Shown in pieces: positions 25,734-39,034 of a stretch of 64,000 nucleotides of DNA. Origin of the DNA: Sycobia sp. Sy_11. Lineage: Eukaryota > Arthropoda > Insecta > Hymenoptera > Epichrysomallidae. The DNA lies in NCBI GenBank assembly GCA_018907035.1, contig JACCIC010000003.1, forward strand, positions 3,022,501 through 3,086,500. Direction: 5' to 3'. Made by a program: the position numbers and the translations under genes. The notes beneath the pieces were generated by a model, which worked only from the letters and a program-made list of their open reading frames with translations, was not told the DNA's origin and made no database searches. Each line of letters begins with the position of its first letter. Positions within the stretch are counted from its first letter, which is position 1.

Positions 25734-25735
25734 AG
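25709..25735. repeat. (GA)n microsatellite
   Basis: About 13 GA units. Confidence 0.95.
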
Positions 25736-25841
25736 GTGCACACGCAGCAGCAGCAGCGGCAGTAGTCTGGTTATACTGCGATCGCAGCCATCAGGAAGAC
25801 GATATGCGAAAGGACGCGATGCAACGGAGCAGAGTTAAGGG

Positions 25842-25842
<1 letters not shown>

Positions 25843-25883
<41 letters not shown>
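25843..25883. repeat. (GA)n microsatellite
   Basis: About 20 GA units. Confidence 0.96.
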
Positions 25884-25887
<4 letters not shown>

Positions 25888-26761
25888 GAGAGATGGCACG
25901 ACGTATCGCGTGACACTCGCCATCGTTATCAGAATTATCTATGGTGATTGTTTTTCGCGCCCGTTCTCGCATCTTTTGTGTTTGCCAACGACACTTCTCG
26001 CGCACCCAACAAATCCATGGTGATACCTTTCTCTCGTTTTTTTTTCGTTTTACTTTTTTGCTTCGACCTTGCGCGACATGTTTTATAATGTAAGTAAAAG
26101 TAGGTGAAATCCACAGAAAAATTATTGCGCACGAGATCAGCATAATATCATAGCGCATTAATTGTATTTGCATAGTTTACTGTATATTTATAGTTTCCTA
26201 TATGAGATATTTTAACACGTGACTCTATTATTTCTTGTCAGTTTCCCAATATTTGTTTGCAGAACTTCTTAACGATTTGTTTAAAATGTTCGGCAATCAT
26301 CCTGTACGTACATTCACTCATAATAAGCATTTATTTCTAATGCTCGCAGAAGTTCAATTTTTGAAATTTTTTCACATTTTTATTCGGCTCCAAGACGCAA
26401 CATATATCTAGGCAACTTTGTTACGTCAAAGTACTGTCGAAGTCAAATGCCATAACACTTTCGCTCTATTACTTATGTAACGGTATAGTTACTACCTGGA
26501 AGCGAAATCTAAAACTGTAGATTAATTCGGATTTAGGTGCAATTCCAAAGCTATTAAAGCAGTCTTATTACACCTTTTCGGTGTAAATTTAGATACGAGA
26601 CATTTGCCTATAAGATGCTTATATGTAAAATCTATTTGTAGATTTTATTCAAGGAAACTAATTATGTATATAGCATACACTCCTCGCGTTTAATTTAAAT
26701 ATACTTTACCAATCTCACGTCGATATTTTATTCAGTACGGAAGATAGATTCGAGGCTCTTG

Positions 26762-26786
26762 GTATATTACCTATCTCAGGTGAGTG
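26762..26786 (+). promoter_or_regulatory. Weaker fused splice-site pair (possible ratchet point)
   Basis: ACCTATCTCAG joins GTGAGT at 26779/26780. The donor half is good, but the pyrimidine tract is short and contains purines. It is weaker than the 6399 site, and I give it low weight. Confidence 0.2.
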
Positions 26787-26998
26787 GCATAAAAGAGCGG
26801 AATACAATGGGGCGTAACTAATAGGGTAAGAGATCAAACGAGATGCTCAAAAATGCGCACACCGACTTATAATACCCATCAGGCACGGCGTATTTCTGCA
26901 AGCGAAAAAGCCCGTTTGAGCTTCGGCTTCTTCCACACACACGCACGGGCACGCGTCTAGCTGAATCACTCGGGACAGACGTTTTATTTTATTTTCAC

Positions 26999-27001
<3 letters not shown>

Positions 27002-27045
<44 letters not shown>
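27002..27045. repeat. (TA)n microsatellite
   Basis: About 22 TA units. Confidence 0.97.
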
Positions 27046-27047
<2 letters not shown>

Positions 27048-27248
27048 CACGGGCTACTCGATATACGGACACGGTCCGCCGACAGGGATTTTACATACGC
27101 GGAATGAGGCGAAATGGCGAAACCGACGAGGAAACTGCCTGCAGTGTCGGGGCGAAGCTAATTTGCAAGTAATTCGATACGACCGTTGCGCGTGCGTGAC
27201 TAATGCGCGAGGGGTGAGTAGGAGGAGAGGCCAGTCGTGATAACTGTA

Positions 27249-27254
27249 ATATAT

Positions 27255-27295
<41 letters not shown>
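27249..27295. repeat. (AT)n microsatellite
   Basis: About 23 AT units with one G interruption near the left end. Confidence 0.96.
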
Positions 27296-27301
<6 letters not shown>

Positions 27302-27361
27302 TTCGGGTTTTCAGTAGCTCCAGCCAATTAGCGATTCGTATTCAGCCTCCGCCAATTCGAA

Positions 27362-27363
<2 letters not shown>

Positions 27364-27392
<29 letters not shown>
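27364..27392. repeat. (TG)n microsatellite
   Basis: About 14 TG units. Confidence 0.96.
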
Positions 27393-27395
<3 letters not shown>

Positions 27396-28699
27396 TGAAA
27401 AATGAGGCACTTGAAGAACGAACGGAAACGAATAGAAACCGTGCTCTAAATTTTAATTTGAAAATCCAAAGGACCGTACCACCCAGGGCTCAGGTTTCTA
27501 GAAAAATTGACCTTTCAAGTCCATCGACCTGCCCCCGTATGTCGTTCGGGGGGAATTTCGGAAATTGGAAATCTAACCCGCACGTATACGCGGTGTCCGA
27601 GCCGTGACCGATGCATGCGAAGCTAATGGTCCATACCTCTGCGCTTCTATATCAGGTGTTCTGTGCCAATGTGCCGCGGCTCTCTCGCGTACAATGTGCT
27701 CGGTTAAGAGTCTCTGTGACCGTTCGCTCTTTATCAATTGCATATATAATAATTCCGAGCGCTCGGAATGCGTAAGCGATTGCAGTCGCGTTGCGCTGTC
27801 CCGTTAAATTTTCCGCCATATTCTCGATGTATAATATCTTAATCTGATCTTACATTATCGATCTCTGGGACGCTGTATTTTTTTTTTTTTTTTATGAAAA
27901 TATAATCACACAATTATATTACTTAGCAATTTCATAAGAATCGATACATTAGAATTATAATCTTAAAAAAAAATTCTAACTCATTTGTCCTTTTTTAATA
28001 CGCTCGTAAGTAAATTTCAATTACAAATTCTTTATCTCCGATTTCAGATATTTAGCAGCGACTAATATATCTGGTTCATCCGACTGATTTTACTTTACTA
28101 TCCATATTGCACGCGACTCGCTAAAGTTAGTAAAATATGAATCTCATTTTGGAGGGATGACAATAAGAAAAAGTAAGACCGATCATTATTAATACGTATA
28201 TCTATAGCGGCAAAAGTGAGAAATCGCGAAAAGAGGGCGATGAATTTGATATGAATCGCCGGAAAATAATTTGAGCGAGAACGACCGGTGCTCAAATATG
28301 AAATCTGGTTTTCATTGCCGATGATACAGTGAAGCGGGATATTAATCACTGTATAATATCAAGTATATATTTTACAGTTAGCTATATGTTAATCGTATTA
28401 GTTTTCTTTCATTCGTAAACCGAGCGGAATTCGATTAGAATTTTTCATATTTCCCCTCTCCTGAGCATCGTTTTTTAATTAACAATTTACAAAGAACAAG
28501 TTACCTAACACCCTCTTCCTCCCAAGGCTCATATTTCTTCGTTATACCTCCTCAACGTCGCCGAGCTTTTATACCCAATGCTTCCGTTAAAAATATAAAA
28601 TCTCTTTAATTCCATTTTACTTTTCCTCTTCTTAATCTTCTTCTTTCTTTTCTTTTTGTTTTTTTTGCAAAAAATCTGGAAGCGTAAAATTTGCCCCCT

Positions 28700-29270
28700 C
28701 GTCGTCGTACCTCTCAAATACCATGACCTCGCGCGGCCGTATATACACGAGACCGAGCTTGTGTGGCGGATAAAAGAATCCTCGGCCCGGCATTCGAGAG
28801 ACACGCCGAATGAGAACGAGTTAATAGACAATGCAACCGGGTTACCGCGCGGTGGCTCGGGGGGCGCGCGCGCGCGCGGACGCGCACACAGAGAAACACA
28901 CAGTCAAGCCCATCGATCGCATTCGTATACGTATACTTTTACCGCTATATAATGCGCGACGCGCGGTCGCGCTATATCCGCTTTTATAATACTCGTTTTG
29001 ACTTCCTATATATATACACACACCTTCCTCTGAGAGAGAGAGAGAGGAAGCGATTATATGGGCTTCGCGCGAGGTCACCGCTTGCGCGATACGAGCGTCG
29101 TGTGCGTTATAGAAATGGAAAGGGGGACGGGGAAGTTGCGCGTGGGTGTCGAGGGGCGTGCGTTCAGTGTGTAAAGGCGAGAGTGTTTTTGCATTTCGTC
29201 GACTTAACGAACGGGCTGCGTGCGAGTGATTTAACGGATTTTCGGATGTTGTCTTCAGGGAGTTCGAGTT
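28700..29270 (+). promoter_or_regulatory. GC-rich island with an initiator-like site, candidate upstream promoter
   Basis: A CpG-rich block 3.2 kb upstream of the first supported exon of the large gene. It has a CGCGCGCGCG run near 28865, a GA run at 29034-29046 and, at 29164-29168, TCAGT inside GTTCAGTGTG, the arthropod initiator consensus. The following 100 bases look like insect 5' UTR sequence. No TATA box was found at the usual distance and no clear downstream promoter element at +28. A first non-coding exon here would be an alternative to a first exon left of the window. This is inference. Confidence 0.3.
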
Positions 29271-32200
29271 AAAACGTATATGTATTAGGCTGCTTTTACC
29301 TTGCAGATTGATACTGTAAAATCGGTAAAAGCAAATTTAAAGCTTTTGTAGATTTTTTTTTTGGCTCCGACATTACCGAAGCACTGTTAATGACAATAAG
29401 GATAGCGAATCGTGAAAGTCATTCTTCGTTTCGGTGAAGCAATTTAGTGCTGATCCGATCCGTATATGTATATGTCGTTGTTTGATTCAACGAGAGATTA
29501 CAAACATGATCTAGGTTATTTTACGAGGGTTCGAGTAGGGCATATTCCAACGAGCTATTTGACTCTTCGACGGTTTGTTCAACTTCGGTATTGCGCGTTT
29601 TTTAAATTTTGATCTACATTGGAACTCATCGGCAGGGAAATAAAATACGGAGAAATTTTCAAATAAAACATACGACGACGGAAGTGAATTTTAACTTCGC
29701 AAAACGACCAGCTCGTACACGGGTAAAAAGGTAAGAAGGGTCGTTTTCTCGGATTTGGGCGTAAAAAAGCTATACAGTGAGAAACGACAGCTTTTTTTAT
29801 GGAAGATAAACTGGCGCGTTTGCCATTCGCGCACTTTGCTCCGGGCTTCAGAACTTTCTTATTTTTTTTTCTTTCGTAGCAACCCTCGCCTATACTACAT
29901 GTATCGGTACCACGAGGGGGAGAAAAAGTCGTAAGGGGAGAAAGAAACATGCTCCGCGCATCGCAGCTGTGTAATGAAGACACACAACAACGTGCTAAGT
30001 TCGGTAGTGTGTATAGGCAGATATATAGGCTGCGGGCATAGTCGACTAGAGCGTTGCTTGCATGGGCTAATCTGTAAGTTTTCGTTCCTAAAAACGTTAG
30101 AAGTATACCTATATCTATCGATGATGTCTTTATTCATAATCTGACCCGATCTAATGTGATTTTGTACTTCTTCGATGGGAACGAAAACTTGTATTACTTG
30201 ATGCCTTGAACACTAGTGTGACTGCAAACCGTGCCTATATATAGTCTTCGTTCGTACGCTCACTGCTAAATATACACACGTGTATTTCTTTACGTAGCTG
30301 CTTTTAGCAGCTCACCTTCTTCCTTCAAATGGTATTCCTTTCGACCTCGTGTCCCCATCCCATCTCACAATTTTTCTACTATTTTTGTTTATGAAGTACC
30401 TTTCATCCTTATATAATATAGTGTTCTTTGACCTCTTTTTAATTTAGCTGGACAAAGCGTTTTTGCCCAGAATTTTGCAAAATAACAACTATCATGGCAT
30501 AATTTTACACATAAAACAATAGGATAAAGGTTAGGTATAATCAAAACATATTTTTTTAGAAATCCTTCTCATCTTTGATCTATTTAAATATATTTATAAT
30601 TATAACCACATTCTATATCTTAAAAATGTAACGTAATGTCTTTGAAACATTTCTTCATTAACTATTGCACAATGCATATAAAAATAGGTAATCGAATAAA
30701 TGCATATAATTTACAATCAGTGAATGAACTTTGGGTTTTCTGTATCACGGGAAGGTATTATACAGCATGCCTATTATAATGATGAAGTTTTCAATATAGT
30801 AAAGTACAATTAAGTGGTGGCACTTTCTGGATTATTTTGTAATTTTTCTTGATTTTGAACAAGTTTATGAAGTGTTCGAACCTTATTCAATCTAATAATT
30901 TAATTATTATATAATTTTATATGTAACTACTATAGAAACTAGCACCCATGATATAAAATAGAATCGGAAAATATAAATTGCTTAGATAAATATTCTTGAA
31001 TTTGATATTACAAATATGATTCAAAAGTTATAACTAATTTATATCATATTAATCTTGTAGAGTTATCGTTTCAAGGTAAACGTATTATTCTGCGTGATAT
31101 ATTATTACATTCTATTTTAAAATTAAAAAATAGAAAACTATCAAGTAGGAATAAAGTCAATCATTAATCGATCATTATTACAAACTGCTGCATAGCTTAT
31201 AATAAATTAATCCAATTCTCGGAACTCATCCAACACATATCGAGACACATATTAATAATGCACAGGAAAAAGATTTCATTATTGAGAAAACTGAACTGAT
31301 TAATGAAGGATAAGAAATTGCTGCAGAAGTGTCTCTGGTCTAAAAGAATCCGCAAAGCACGAGCATTAATGATTAACATTGATGTAAGTTTTTATGCCCG
31401 CGTTTGATTGCCAATTCATGTTTTAATATGAAATGCAGAGTGCGAATAGACGTACAGTCGATATTGGCTATATATCTATATAAATAAATGTGAAAATCGA
31501 TGTTTATCCATGCTTGCTCATATGACGAGATTTATATTTCTCTTTCTTTCCCTCCCATTTGCATTCGATTTCTTCTATATACATATAGACGTTCATTTAG
31601 TAAAACAATATCTTTACGTTTGAGCACGAACAGTGGGGGCGGTACTGAATTTATGGCTCATCCCTGCTCTTTCAGTATAGACATACTGACAGAGCCATTG
31701 GTTTCCCAGCAAGTAAGCTAACCACTTCCGGCCTAAATCCGGCCTCGGTTCTTAGCGCCGAGAAATTGAAAGGGAGAAAAAGAGAGTAAAAGGTAGAGGA
31801 GAGACATTTTGCAGCACGCGATATCGCACACGAAAATCCGGGACGCAGAGATTGATCACGGAATACCCACGCGTATGTATAGGCATACCTGTGTTAGTAG
31901 GGAATGCAAAATCGAAAGATCAAGATTTTATGGTTACCTCTACAGAACTTTAATATGTTTTTAATTCGTGCAATATGTAAAACGTAAATTGTAATTCGAC
32001 AACGAAAAGAAAGAGAAATATAGTTTTTTCTATACATCATCGAAGCTGTAATTTGTTGCCCACGCATACACGTTAATGTTCAAATTATAATTAGCTATAT
32101 AATTGAGAATAGTTTAAAATATATGAAAATGCCGAACATGATTTTAAAGTTCTCTCGACATATTTAACCATAATCGATAATGATAAATATATGATTTAAT

Positions 32201-32276
32201 AGATCAATGTATATCTAAACTAGAGAAAATTACAATCCATCACTGTTGTTTCCATGTTTCAAATATTTTATTATTT

Positions 32277-32322
<46 letters not shown>

Positions 32323-32440
32323 CAGTTATTTATTATATTATGTATCGATATTTAATATGAATAATAAACATTATTTTGCATTTAGCATTAAATTGAATAA
32401 TATTTTTATCTATTCATAAATGATTTCTATACTTTTTCAG
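29271..32440. other. Non-coding stretch upstream of the first supported exon
   Basis: No exon can be supported. Donor-like GTAAGT/GTAAGC sites occur at 31384 and 31713, but the open frames ending there exit in phase 0, whereas the exon at 32441 needs a phase-1 partner. One TA array lies at 32279-32321. Confidence 0.5.
32279..32321. repeat. (AT)n microsatellite
   Basis: About 21 AT units, about 120 bases upstream of the acceptor at 32440. Confidence 0.97.
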
Positions 32441-34974
32441 AAGCAGACGTAGCCGTGAACAAAGCAACGGACGTGACCAGTGCGGCAGCCTACGGCGCCT
32501 CGAAAATGGTCGCGTCGACGCACAGCCTTGATGATTTGGAAGTCAGCCACGTAGCTAGCGCTAGTCAGGAACATCAGAACCACCACCATCATCATTCGCA
32601 TCATCCTCAACAGCTCCACCAACAAATTTCTCAGAAACCTTCGAATAGTCATTCGTATGGAAAGTCTGCTCCTAGTGCTCAAGCCAAACGTAGCCGTCTT
32701 AGTAACGTTATCAACAATCTTCTAAAAAAGGTACCACCAGATAGTGCGAAGTGCGATTCATCCGCTATCAAGGAGGAAACCAACAGAAGCAGCGTTGGGC
32801 ACAAACTGGAAACCCTAGAGAAATACGTGATGACGGTGTTGAACGGCGTAATTGAAGATGAGGAGAAGAACAGCAAGAAGCAGGATCAGGAGCCAGACAA
32901 GACGACCAAAGAACCCACCGAGGATGTGCTTAAAGATGTACCAACAAATGGATCTGCGATTGCAGTGCCCTCTCGTGAAGAGGATGCTTTCAGTTTTGAG
33001 CCGTCTGAAGCAAATGAGAACAAACTTGACGCTGCCGTTCCCTGCGCCGAAGTGCTCAAGAAAAAGGATAATTCAACACCGAAGGAGGTGGATAAAAAAC
33101 AGAATGTTGAATCAAGCGAGACAAATGTAAGGGCGCCAAACAATGCCATGCTTGACGAAAAAGATACCGTTGATGGTTGCCAAATAAGAACTAGAAATCT
33201 GAAAAAGGAAGAGATGGAAGATATTCCCAAGTCCTTGGGAACGATTATTTTAGATAGGCTGGTCGATCGACATCAAGTTCAGTCTACTAGCCAGAATATA
33301 ATTGATATTGAACTTCGAAATATATGCAAGGATTTGTTGAATGATCTTTTGAATGACATTGTGCAGCCTGTAGCGACAGTGGATCAAACGGTTATGGGAA
33401 AAGGCTGTGAATCAAGCTTGGATTGTTCAACACAGAGTCTACACTGCAGTTTACCATTGGATAAAGTAGCTTCAGTGCTTCAAAGTTGTCAAGCTCCGAA
33501 TACCTCATCATCACAAATATCTAAAGTTAGTTTGTGCACGACGAGTCCCTTAAAACTTACGTCTTCCCCTAAAGTAGTGGAGCAGAAAAATCACACAAAA
33601 CTAACTTCTCCGACAGTAAGGCATTTATGTCTCTACTGCGATAGAAAATTCTTGTCGATCTCATTGCGCCAGCGACATACAGAACGAGTTCATCAGATCA
33701 GTGGTGGTCGGCGATCTGAAAGGAACCCACGAAAAAGTACACAACAGAACTGCCAGTACTGTGTGAATAAATGCCTGGGAAATTTAGAAGGTCTTTTCCA
33801 ACACATGGTAGGCAGTCATAGTGACAAATATCATGGATGCTTACAGTGCTCTACCCGGTATCTAACTAGGGATGCATTAACTTCACATATTCACGAATAT
33901 CATAGTCATGTAACCGTACAGATGGAAAAATTAAAGGAACCTATTGTCACGTCGATAAAGGATATCAAACCTGCAGTCGATAAGCTTGTCAACACCAAAG
34001 AAGAATCGAGTAAAAAGAACAATCTCCTTACGAACAAAAAATTGTTGACGAGAGATCAAGTTAGTAATCCCGGTAGCCCAGAGTTCGATACAACATTCTA
34101 TAGTAGCGTAAGCTGTAACATACGCGAAAATCTTCTTCACCATATAGATGGCAAACTTCAAACTAATTCTTCTTCAACAGTGGCCCCTTCATCATCTCAA
34201 TTACCGTCGACAGCATCACACAGTGTGGCAACGTCTCCTGAAAATGGTGGCAAGACACCACAATATCAGTTACCCATAGAAATTTCTTTGACAGCTGTTA
34301 CACCAGTGTATAGTAAGGACTATCAGACAGCTTCGGATGAATACGAGAATTCTAGTGAATTTGCGGGCAAGCCTGGTAAGACATGTTCTCGAACATACCC
34401 GCGTAGGGTTTCTTTCGAAAAGTACAATTTTCCGCGCAAGTACGACGGTAAAGAACAGTGGAGCTGTTCTATCAAAGATCTCAGTAAATTCGATATATCA
34501 ACCCAACTAACACTACGAAAGAAGCAACAGTTGATCAAAGAATGTACGATTTTAAATCGATTAACAGAGGTGAACTCATTCTCGGAAATCAACCAAAGGA
34601 CTGAGGATGAGAAGAGCAGTGTGGTACTTAGTGATGAAAAGGCTGTTATCGATAACGTGGAAAATAATGTGTTGGCCATTGCGAACGAAAACAAAGTGGC
34701 TGAAAGTGTTCATAATAAAGAAGTGGCTGTTACTAGTGATGGTGCAGTTGGTGAAAGTGATAATAATGACATTAAAGAGTGTGTGAAAACATCGTCTCGA
34801 ATGACGAATGAGGAATCAACGGTCTTTAGTAGTGAATTTGAGAGTTTTATGAGGCTGAAGAAGTGGTGTGACGGCAACAATGACAAAAAAAATCATTCGA
34901 CTGTGTATGCCGAACTTAGTGGGGAGTGGTCTCGACCGCGAATTTACATATGCGGTGCCTGTGCTGAAAGATAT
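32441..34974 (+). CDS. Large-gene exon A: His/Gln-rich start and first zinc fingers
   Basis: The acceptor TACTTTTTCAG ends at 32440. The exon enters with two bases of a split codon and is open to the donor TAT|GTGAGT at 34975, leaving in phase 0. An ATG at 32506 in good context (AAAATGG) could be the start if upstream exons are untranslated; otherwise the frame is already open from the acceptor. A His/Gln-rich run lies at 32570-32630. Canonical fingers: CX2CX12HX4H at 33628-33693, CX2CX13HX4H at 33751-33819 and CX2CX12HX4H at 33838-33903. A well-ordered, probably conserved segment (PRRVSFEKYNFPRKYDG onward) is at about 34399-34570. The first half of another finger (CGAC) ends the exon. Confidence 0.85.
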
Positions 34975-37900
34975 GTGAGTTTTACTTTCATTACATATTA
35001 TAGACAAACATAATATTATATATTTTGTTAGTGAAAATATTTTTCTTGGTTACTTACTGTTATGATATTTTGTAGTCCAGATCTTATGCACTGATGTTTT
35101 TTTTATAGATAATTCTAATTCATAAAATTTATATTAGCCGATCTGATCTATCAAGAGAAGTAATTCTAATTTTTGAATTTAACACTTTCAAATATATATA
35201 TAGTAAATTTAACTAAATTTTCTCAAATGGTTACAAAAATATAAGAAGTGAAGATCTAGTTTATGAATTTTTATGTACATATTTATTTGAAAGTTTTTTT
35301 ATTCGCTATAGACTAATTGTTTATCAAAATCTAACAAAAAACCACCTATAGCGATTTAAATCAGAAAAGCAATCTTTCTAAATTATTCTATGCATTACAT
35401 TTGAATCAAACTAATTGAACTTATTTCTTTACATAATTAATTCATATAATTAATTTGCTTTGAAAACGTACTTAAATTAAAAATATATGACATCTGAAGA
35501 TCTTCAACAATAATTTTAGATAAAGTATAAAATATTGAATAAAAAGTTCAATTGTATTTTCTTCAAGAAGCTAATAATTTTTAAGATATATTTAGTTAAT
35601 TATGATAATAACAGTATCATGTTCGCAACTAGATTGGTAGAGTCATAAGCATGCTAAAATAGAGAATTGATTGTAACTATCGTGCAGTTTCGAACCACAG
35701 TGAGTGAGAATTGGGAGCACTGTAAAAAACAAGTGCAAGATTGTTATAGGTTATCCTAAGCACATTTTCAATCAATACTTAAAACAAATCGTTACGTTAA
35801 CTGAAAAATTGAGTAGTTTTTCTTGGATAATTTTCATGACACTTCTTAGACCCTAAGTTAGCATTACTGTAGCTTTTTGTTGTTTTATACATTTATAGTC
35901 ACAATGTATACTCTGTGATATGATTCTGTCAAAATCACTAAAAGCTATTGTATAACATATATTTCAGAAGTATTTTACGGAAATCATTCAACTACATTTA
36001 AATTAGTTTTTTTTTTTAATGTAGCACGAACAACACCGTTGACTGTTCTCTAGAAAAATAGAATAGCTATATGTACCACTATATAATGGTTAAAAAATTG
36101 TTCAGTAATGATAGATGAACGGTCGGATGAAACTTAAAATTACTGTCAGTTATCCACCAAATCTCAATTGCAAAAGACTTATATGATGTAATATTTGCAC
36201 ATTATAAAAATAAATTTATGAGAGAAATTTCAATTGGCAATGGTTTTTTTTATCAACTTTGAAAATGTAAATAGTTGCAATGTATTCATAATATTGATCA
36301 GTTTTTATTACATCCTTACTGTCATAATCGGTCCAGTGAAATACAGGCCGATTTATGAGAATTTTTATATTTTTAATGCAGGTGAAATGAAATAATATAT
36401 ATCATTGACTGAAAATGAATTTTTTGTTCCAAATTTTATACTCTATCCAGCAACACTACGCAATAACCTATACTTATATTACTCTTATATAAATGTTATT
36501 CTATCCTTTATAATTTTTCTTCCTCCATATTTCCTTCTCTAATCGAAAGCATGCAATTTTATGAATCCGAAATATGGTTAATTATCAACTCCATTAGAAG
36601 CTTAAAAATTTTCTGCTCATAAGCCTTGAGAATTACTGAAAGAAATCCCGCTTCCTTGTGCGCAGGTGACATTAAAAGAGTTGGAGGAACACAAATCCTC
36701 AGCTCACCCAAACGTCTGGTGCATGCACTTCGAGTTTTCCGGCGATCAGCGCGAGTTGTACAAACACCTCGTCTTCCTGCCCGGTCGCTGTAACAGCCCC
36801 TCGCCGAGCATGAAAACGCGCCTCCAGACCAGCAGCAGCCATCAGATCCCGGAACGGATTTGCACCAAATGCTCGAAGAACTGCGCCAGCCTGTCCGAAT
36901 TGCATCGGCACATGCTCGAGTGCGGGGGCGATCAGGCCTGGCTGCTCGGCCTCTTCGGCAACAGTAAGAAAAAGTGCAAATGGCGGCCGTTCGGCAGCAG
37001 GAGTCGCCGAAGGCGTCAGCGGGGCATGAAGAGAAACATACAGAATTCGCAGACTCCAAGAAACAATGTGCCGAAGGAGAAGCCGCAGCCGACCGGACCT
37101 AGGGTTCGACCCAGTGACCGTAAGTACATTGCACTTCATCCTAATAAAATAAACGTCGGACAAATACGAGAGAGGATATGATCTATTAGTACAAAGTAGA
37201 TCATGACGTTTCGCTTTATAAGTTCAACACGTCGACATAATTCGTACAAATTCAATGTCTGATGGACGTAAAATTAAAAACAAATTAAGCGCATTTCTAT
37301 ATATTTCGATGCGTTGATTGTGAATATAATACTCGTAATTATTTTTAAAAAATTTAGTTGTAAAAAATATGAAGAAAAAAGTAATGGTACAACTCTGTAA
37401 ATACGAAAAATCAATAAAATCAAACATAAAAAGTATGAAATCAAAAAAAAAATTTTTTGAAAGAATCTATAATTTTTGTTTGCTATATATTTTTAATTAT
37501 TGGTAATTTCGAAGATAAGAGCAATAAATCATAAATTTTCTGAGTGTTACATAGTTTTCGCCATGATATTTCGGTCAATGCTTACTTCAAGTATTTTATT
37601 AATAATCAGTGTATCAAATTACATAGAAATATATAATTTTATTCGTTTTAGAAATACTTTTTCGTAAATACGTCTAGCCATTTCAAATAACATATATTAG
37701 GAACTAATAAAAGTACTTGAAATGTATGTGGCAGTAGAGTACATAAATTTTTTTTAATTCAATAGTTTGAATGATCTGATATATACCTTTAAAAGTAATG
37801 TTTATTTTGTATTCCTATAAGTGAATATTGAATTAGTAAATAAATAAATAGTATAAGTTTAATGGAAAATTTTCTTAGAATTCTGGTGTCTAATCTATGC

Positions 37901-39001
37901 GAATTACTTAAACTTATCCATACAAATAAGTTTGAGCAATCGATCCACACAGTTCGAAACAAGCAGCTTGGAGGAAATTATGTTTAAAGTTTCAGCTATG
38001 CATAGCGCAGAGTTCGATGCACTGTGACAAGATCGATAGTAGTTACTTTTACAATTTGGTATTTGATCAAGTGCAAAATATCGATACTAGAGATATTTTT
38101 TGCAATTTTTTCAAAAATAAAAACCACTTGTAGAATAAACTTCTTTGTATTTCAAAATAATCTCCCTTTTCAAGCGTCGTTCAATAATACTCTAATTTGT
38201 TGATCGGATTTAAGTAATGATATTTCTTCACGTCTAAAACGTATCCATTGGTTTTTGTAAAGATCTCGTTTGAATAAATTTTTTTTTCCTTTTGGTCATT
38301 CCTTTATATGGGGAATAAGCTATAGTGCGAAGAATAAAAAAGGATATGAAATAAGTTGAAAACCTATTTTCATTAATTTAACGACCACAATTGCTAGTTA
38401 TGGTCCGGTTCTTTCTTATAATTAAAAGTCAATTGTTTCGTGAGGTAGTTTTCAATGTTTCTCTCGCAGCTTATTGCAACCAATGTAGCAAGCCATTTTG
38501 TCCAATAGAGATTAATAATATTTCCCTATAACAGTGTTACCTTGTTATACAGTGTCGATGAGATTTATTCTTTTTGAATCTTAAAAGATGCTCATTTATC
38601 CTCCATGGCCGAGATCGATCAACCTCCAGCCATCGATGTTACATTTTTTGGTACAGATGCTCCTTGCTAACTGCGTCCTTATATTATTAATATGTCACAT
38701 GATTTCGTCTCTGGTTAATATTGGCCAATACTGGCAACAATCTTATTTATGAATTTGTCATACCCTGATCACAAATGTTCTTGCAAGGTATTGGGTAAAC
38801 AATCATAGAGACTATTAAAATAGTAGTAAATTTACGTGCTCTGATCTTCTGCGATTCATCATCATACTGTGGACTGTCTCAAGAATTTCTAGATCTGAAA
38901 TAGTGGCCGCGACAGGGCATTCACGATATTCATGAAATCAGTTATAATATATTCTAATTAGAAGTGGGGATGCCGTAAACCTGCTTATTAAGTTCGTTAG
39001 T

Positions 39002-39034
<33 letters not shown>

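Larger units (their letters stand above)
25001..28690. other. Non-coding, microsatellite-dense stretch
   Basis: No gene is supported. It holds TA, CT, GA and TG arrays (listed separately), an A16-17 run near 25078-25095 and a T17 run near 27877. Confidence 0.5.

Noticed and set aside
31303..31383. Possible first coding exon (ATG to a strong GTAAGT donor)
   Set aside because: It exits in phase 0. Joining it to 32441 would read AAG CAG ACG TAG and stop at once.
31500..31712. Possible coding exon ending at CAGCAA|GTAAGC
   Set aside because: Its open frame exits in phase 0, which does not fit the exon at 32441. The frame that would fit has a stop at 31646 and no ATG after it.
36362..36390. AATGCAG|GTGAAA as an alternative acceptor or ratchet point in intron 1
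   Set aside because: The pyrimidine tract is poor and the donor half is weak; the exon A to exon B junction already completes the finger exactly.
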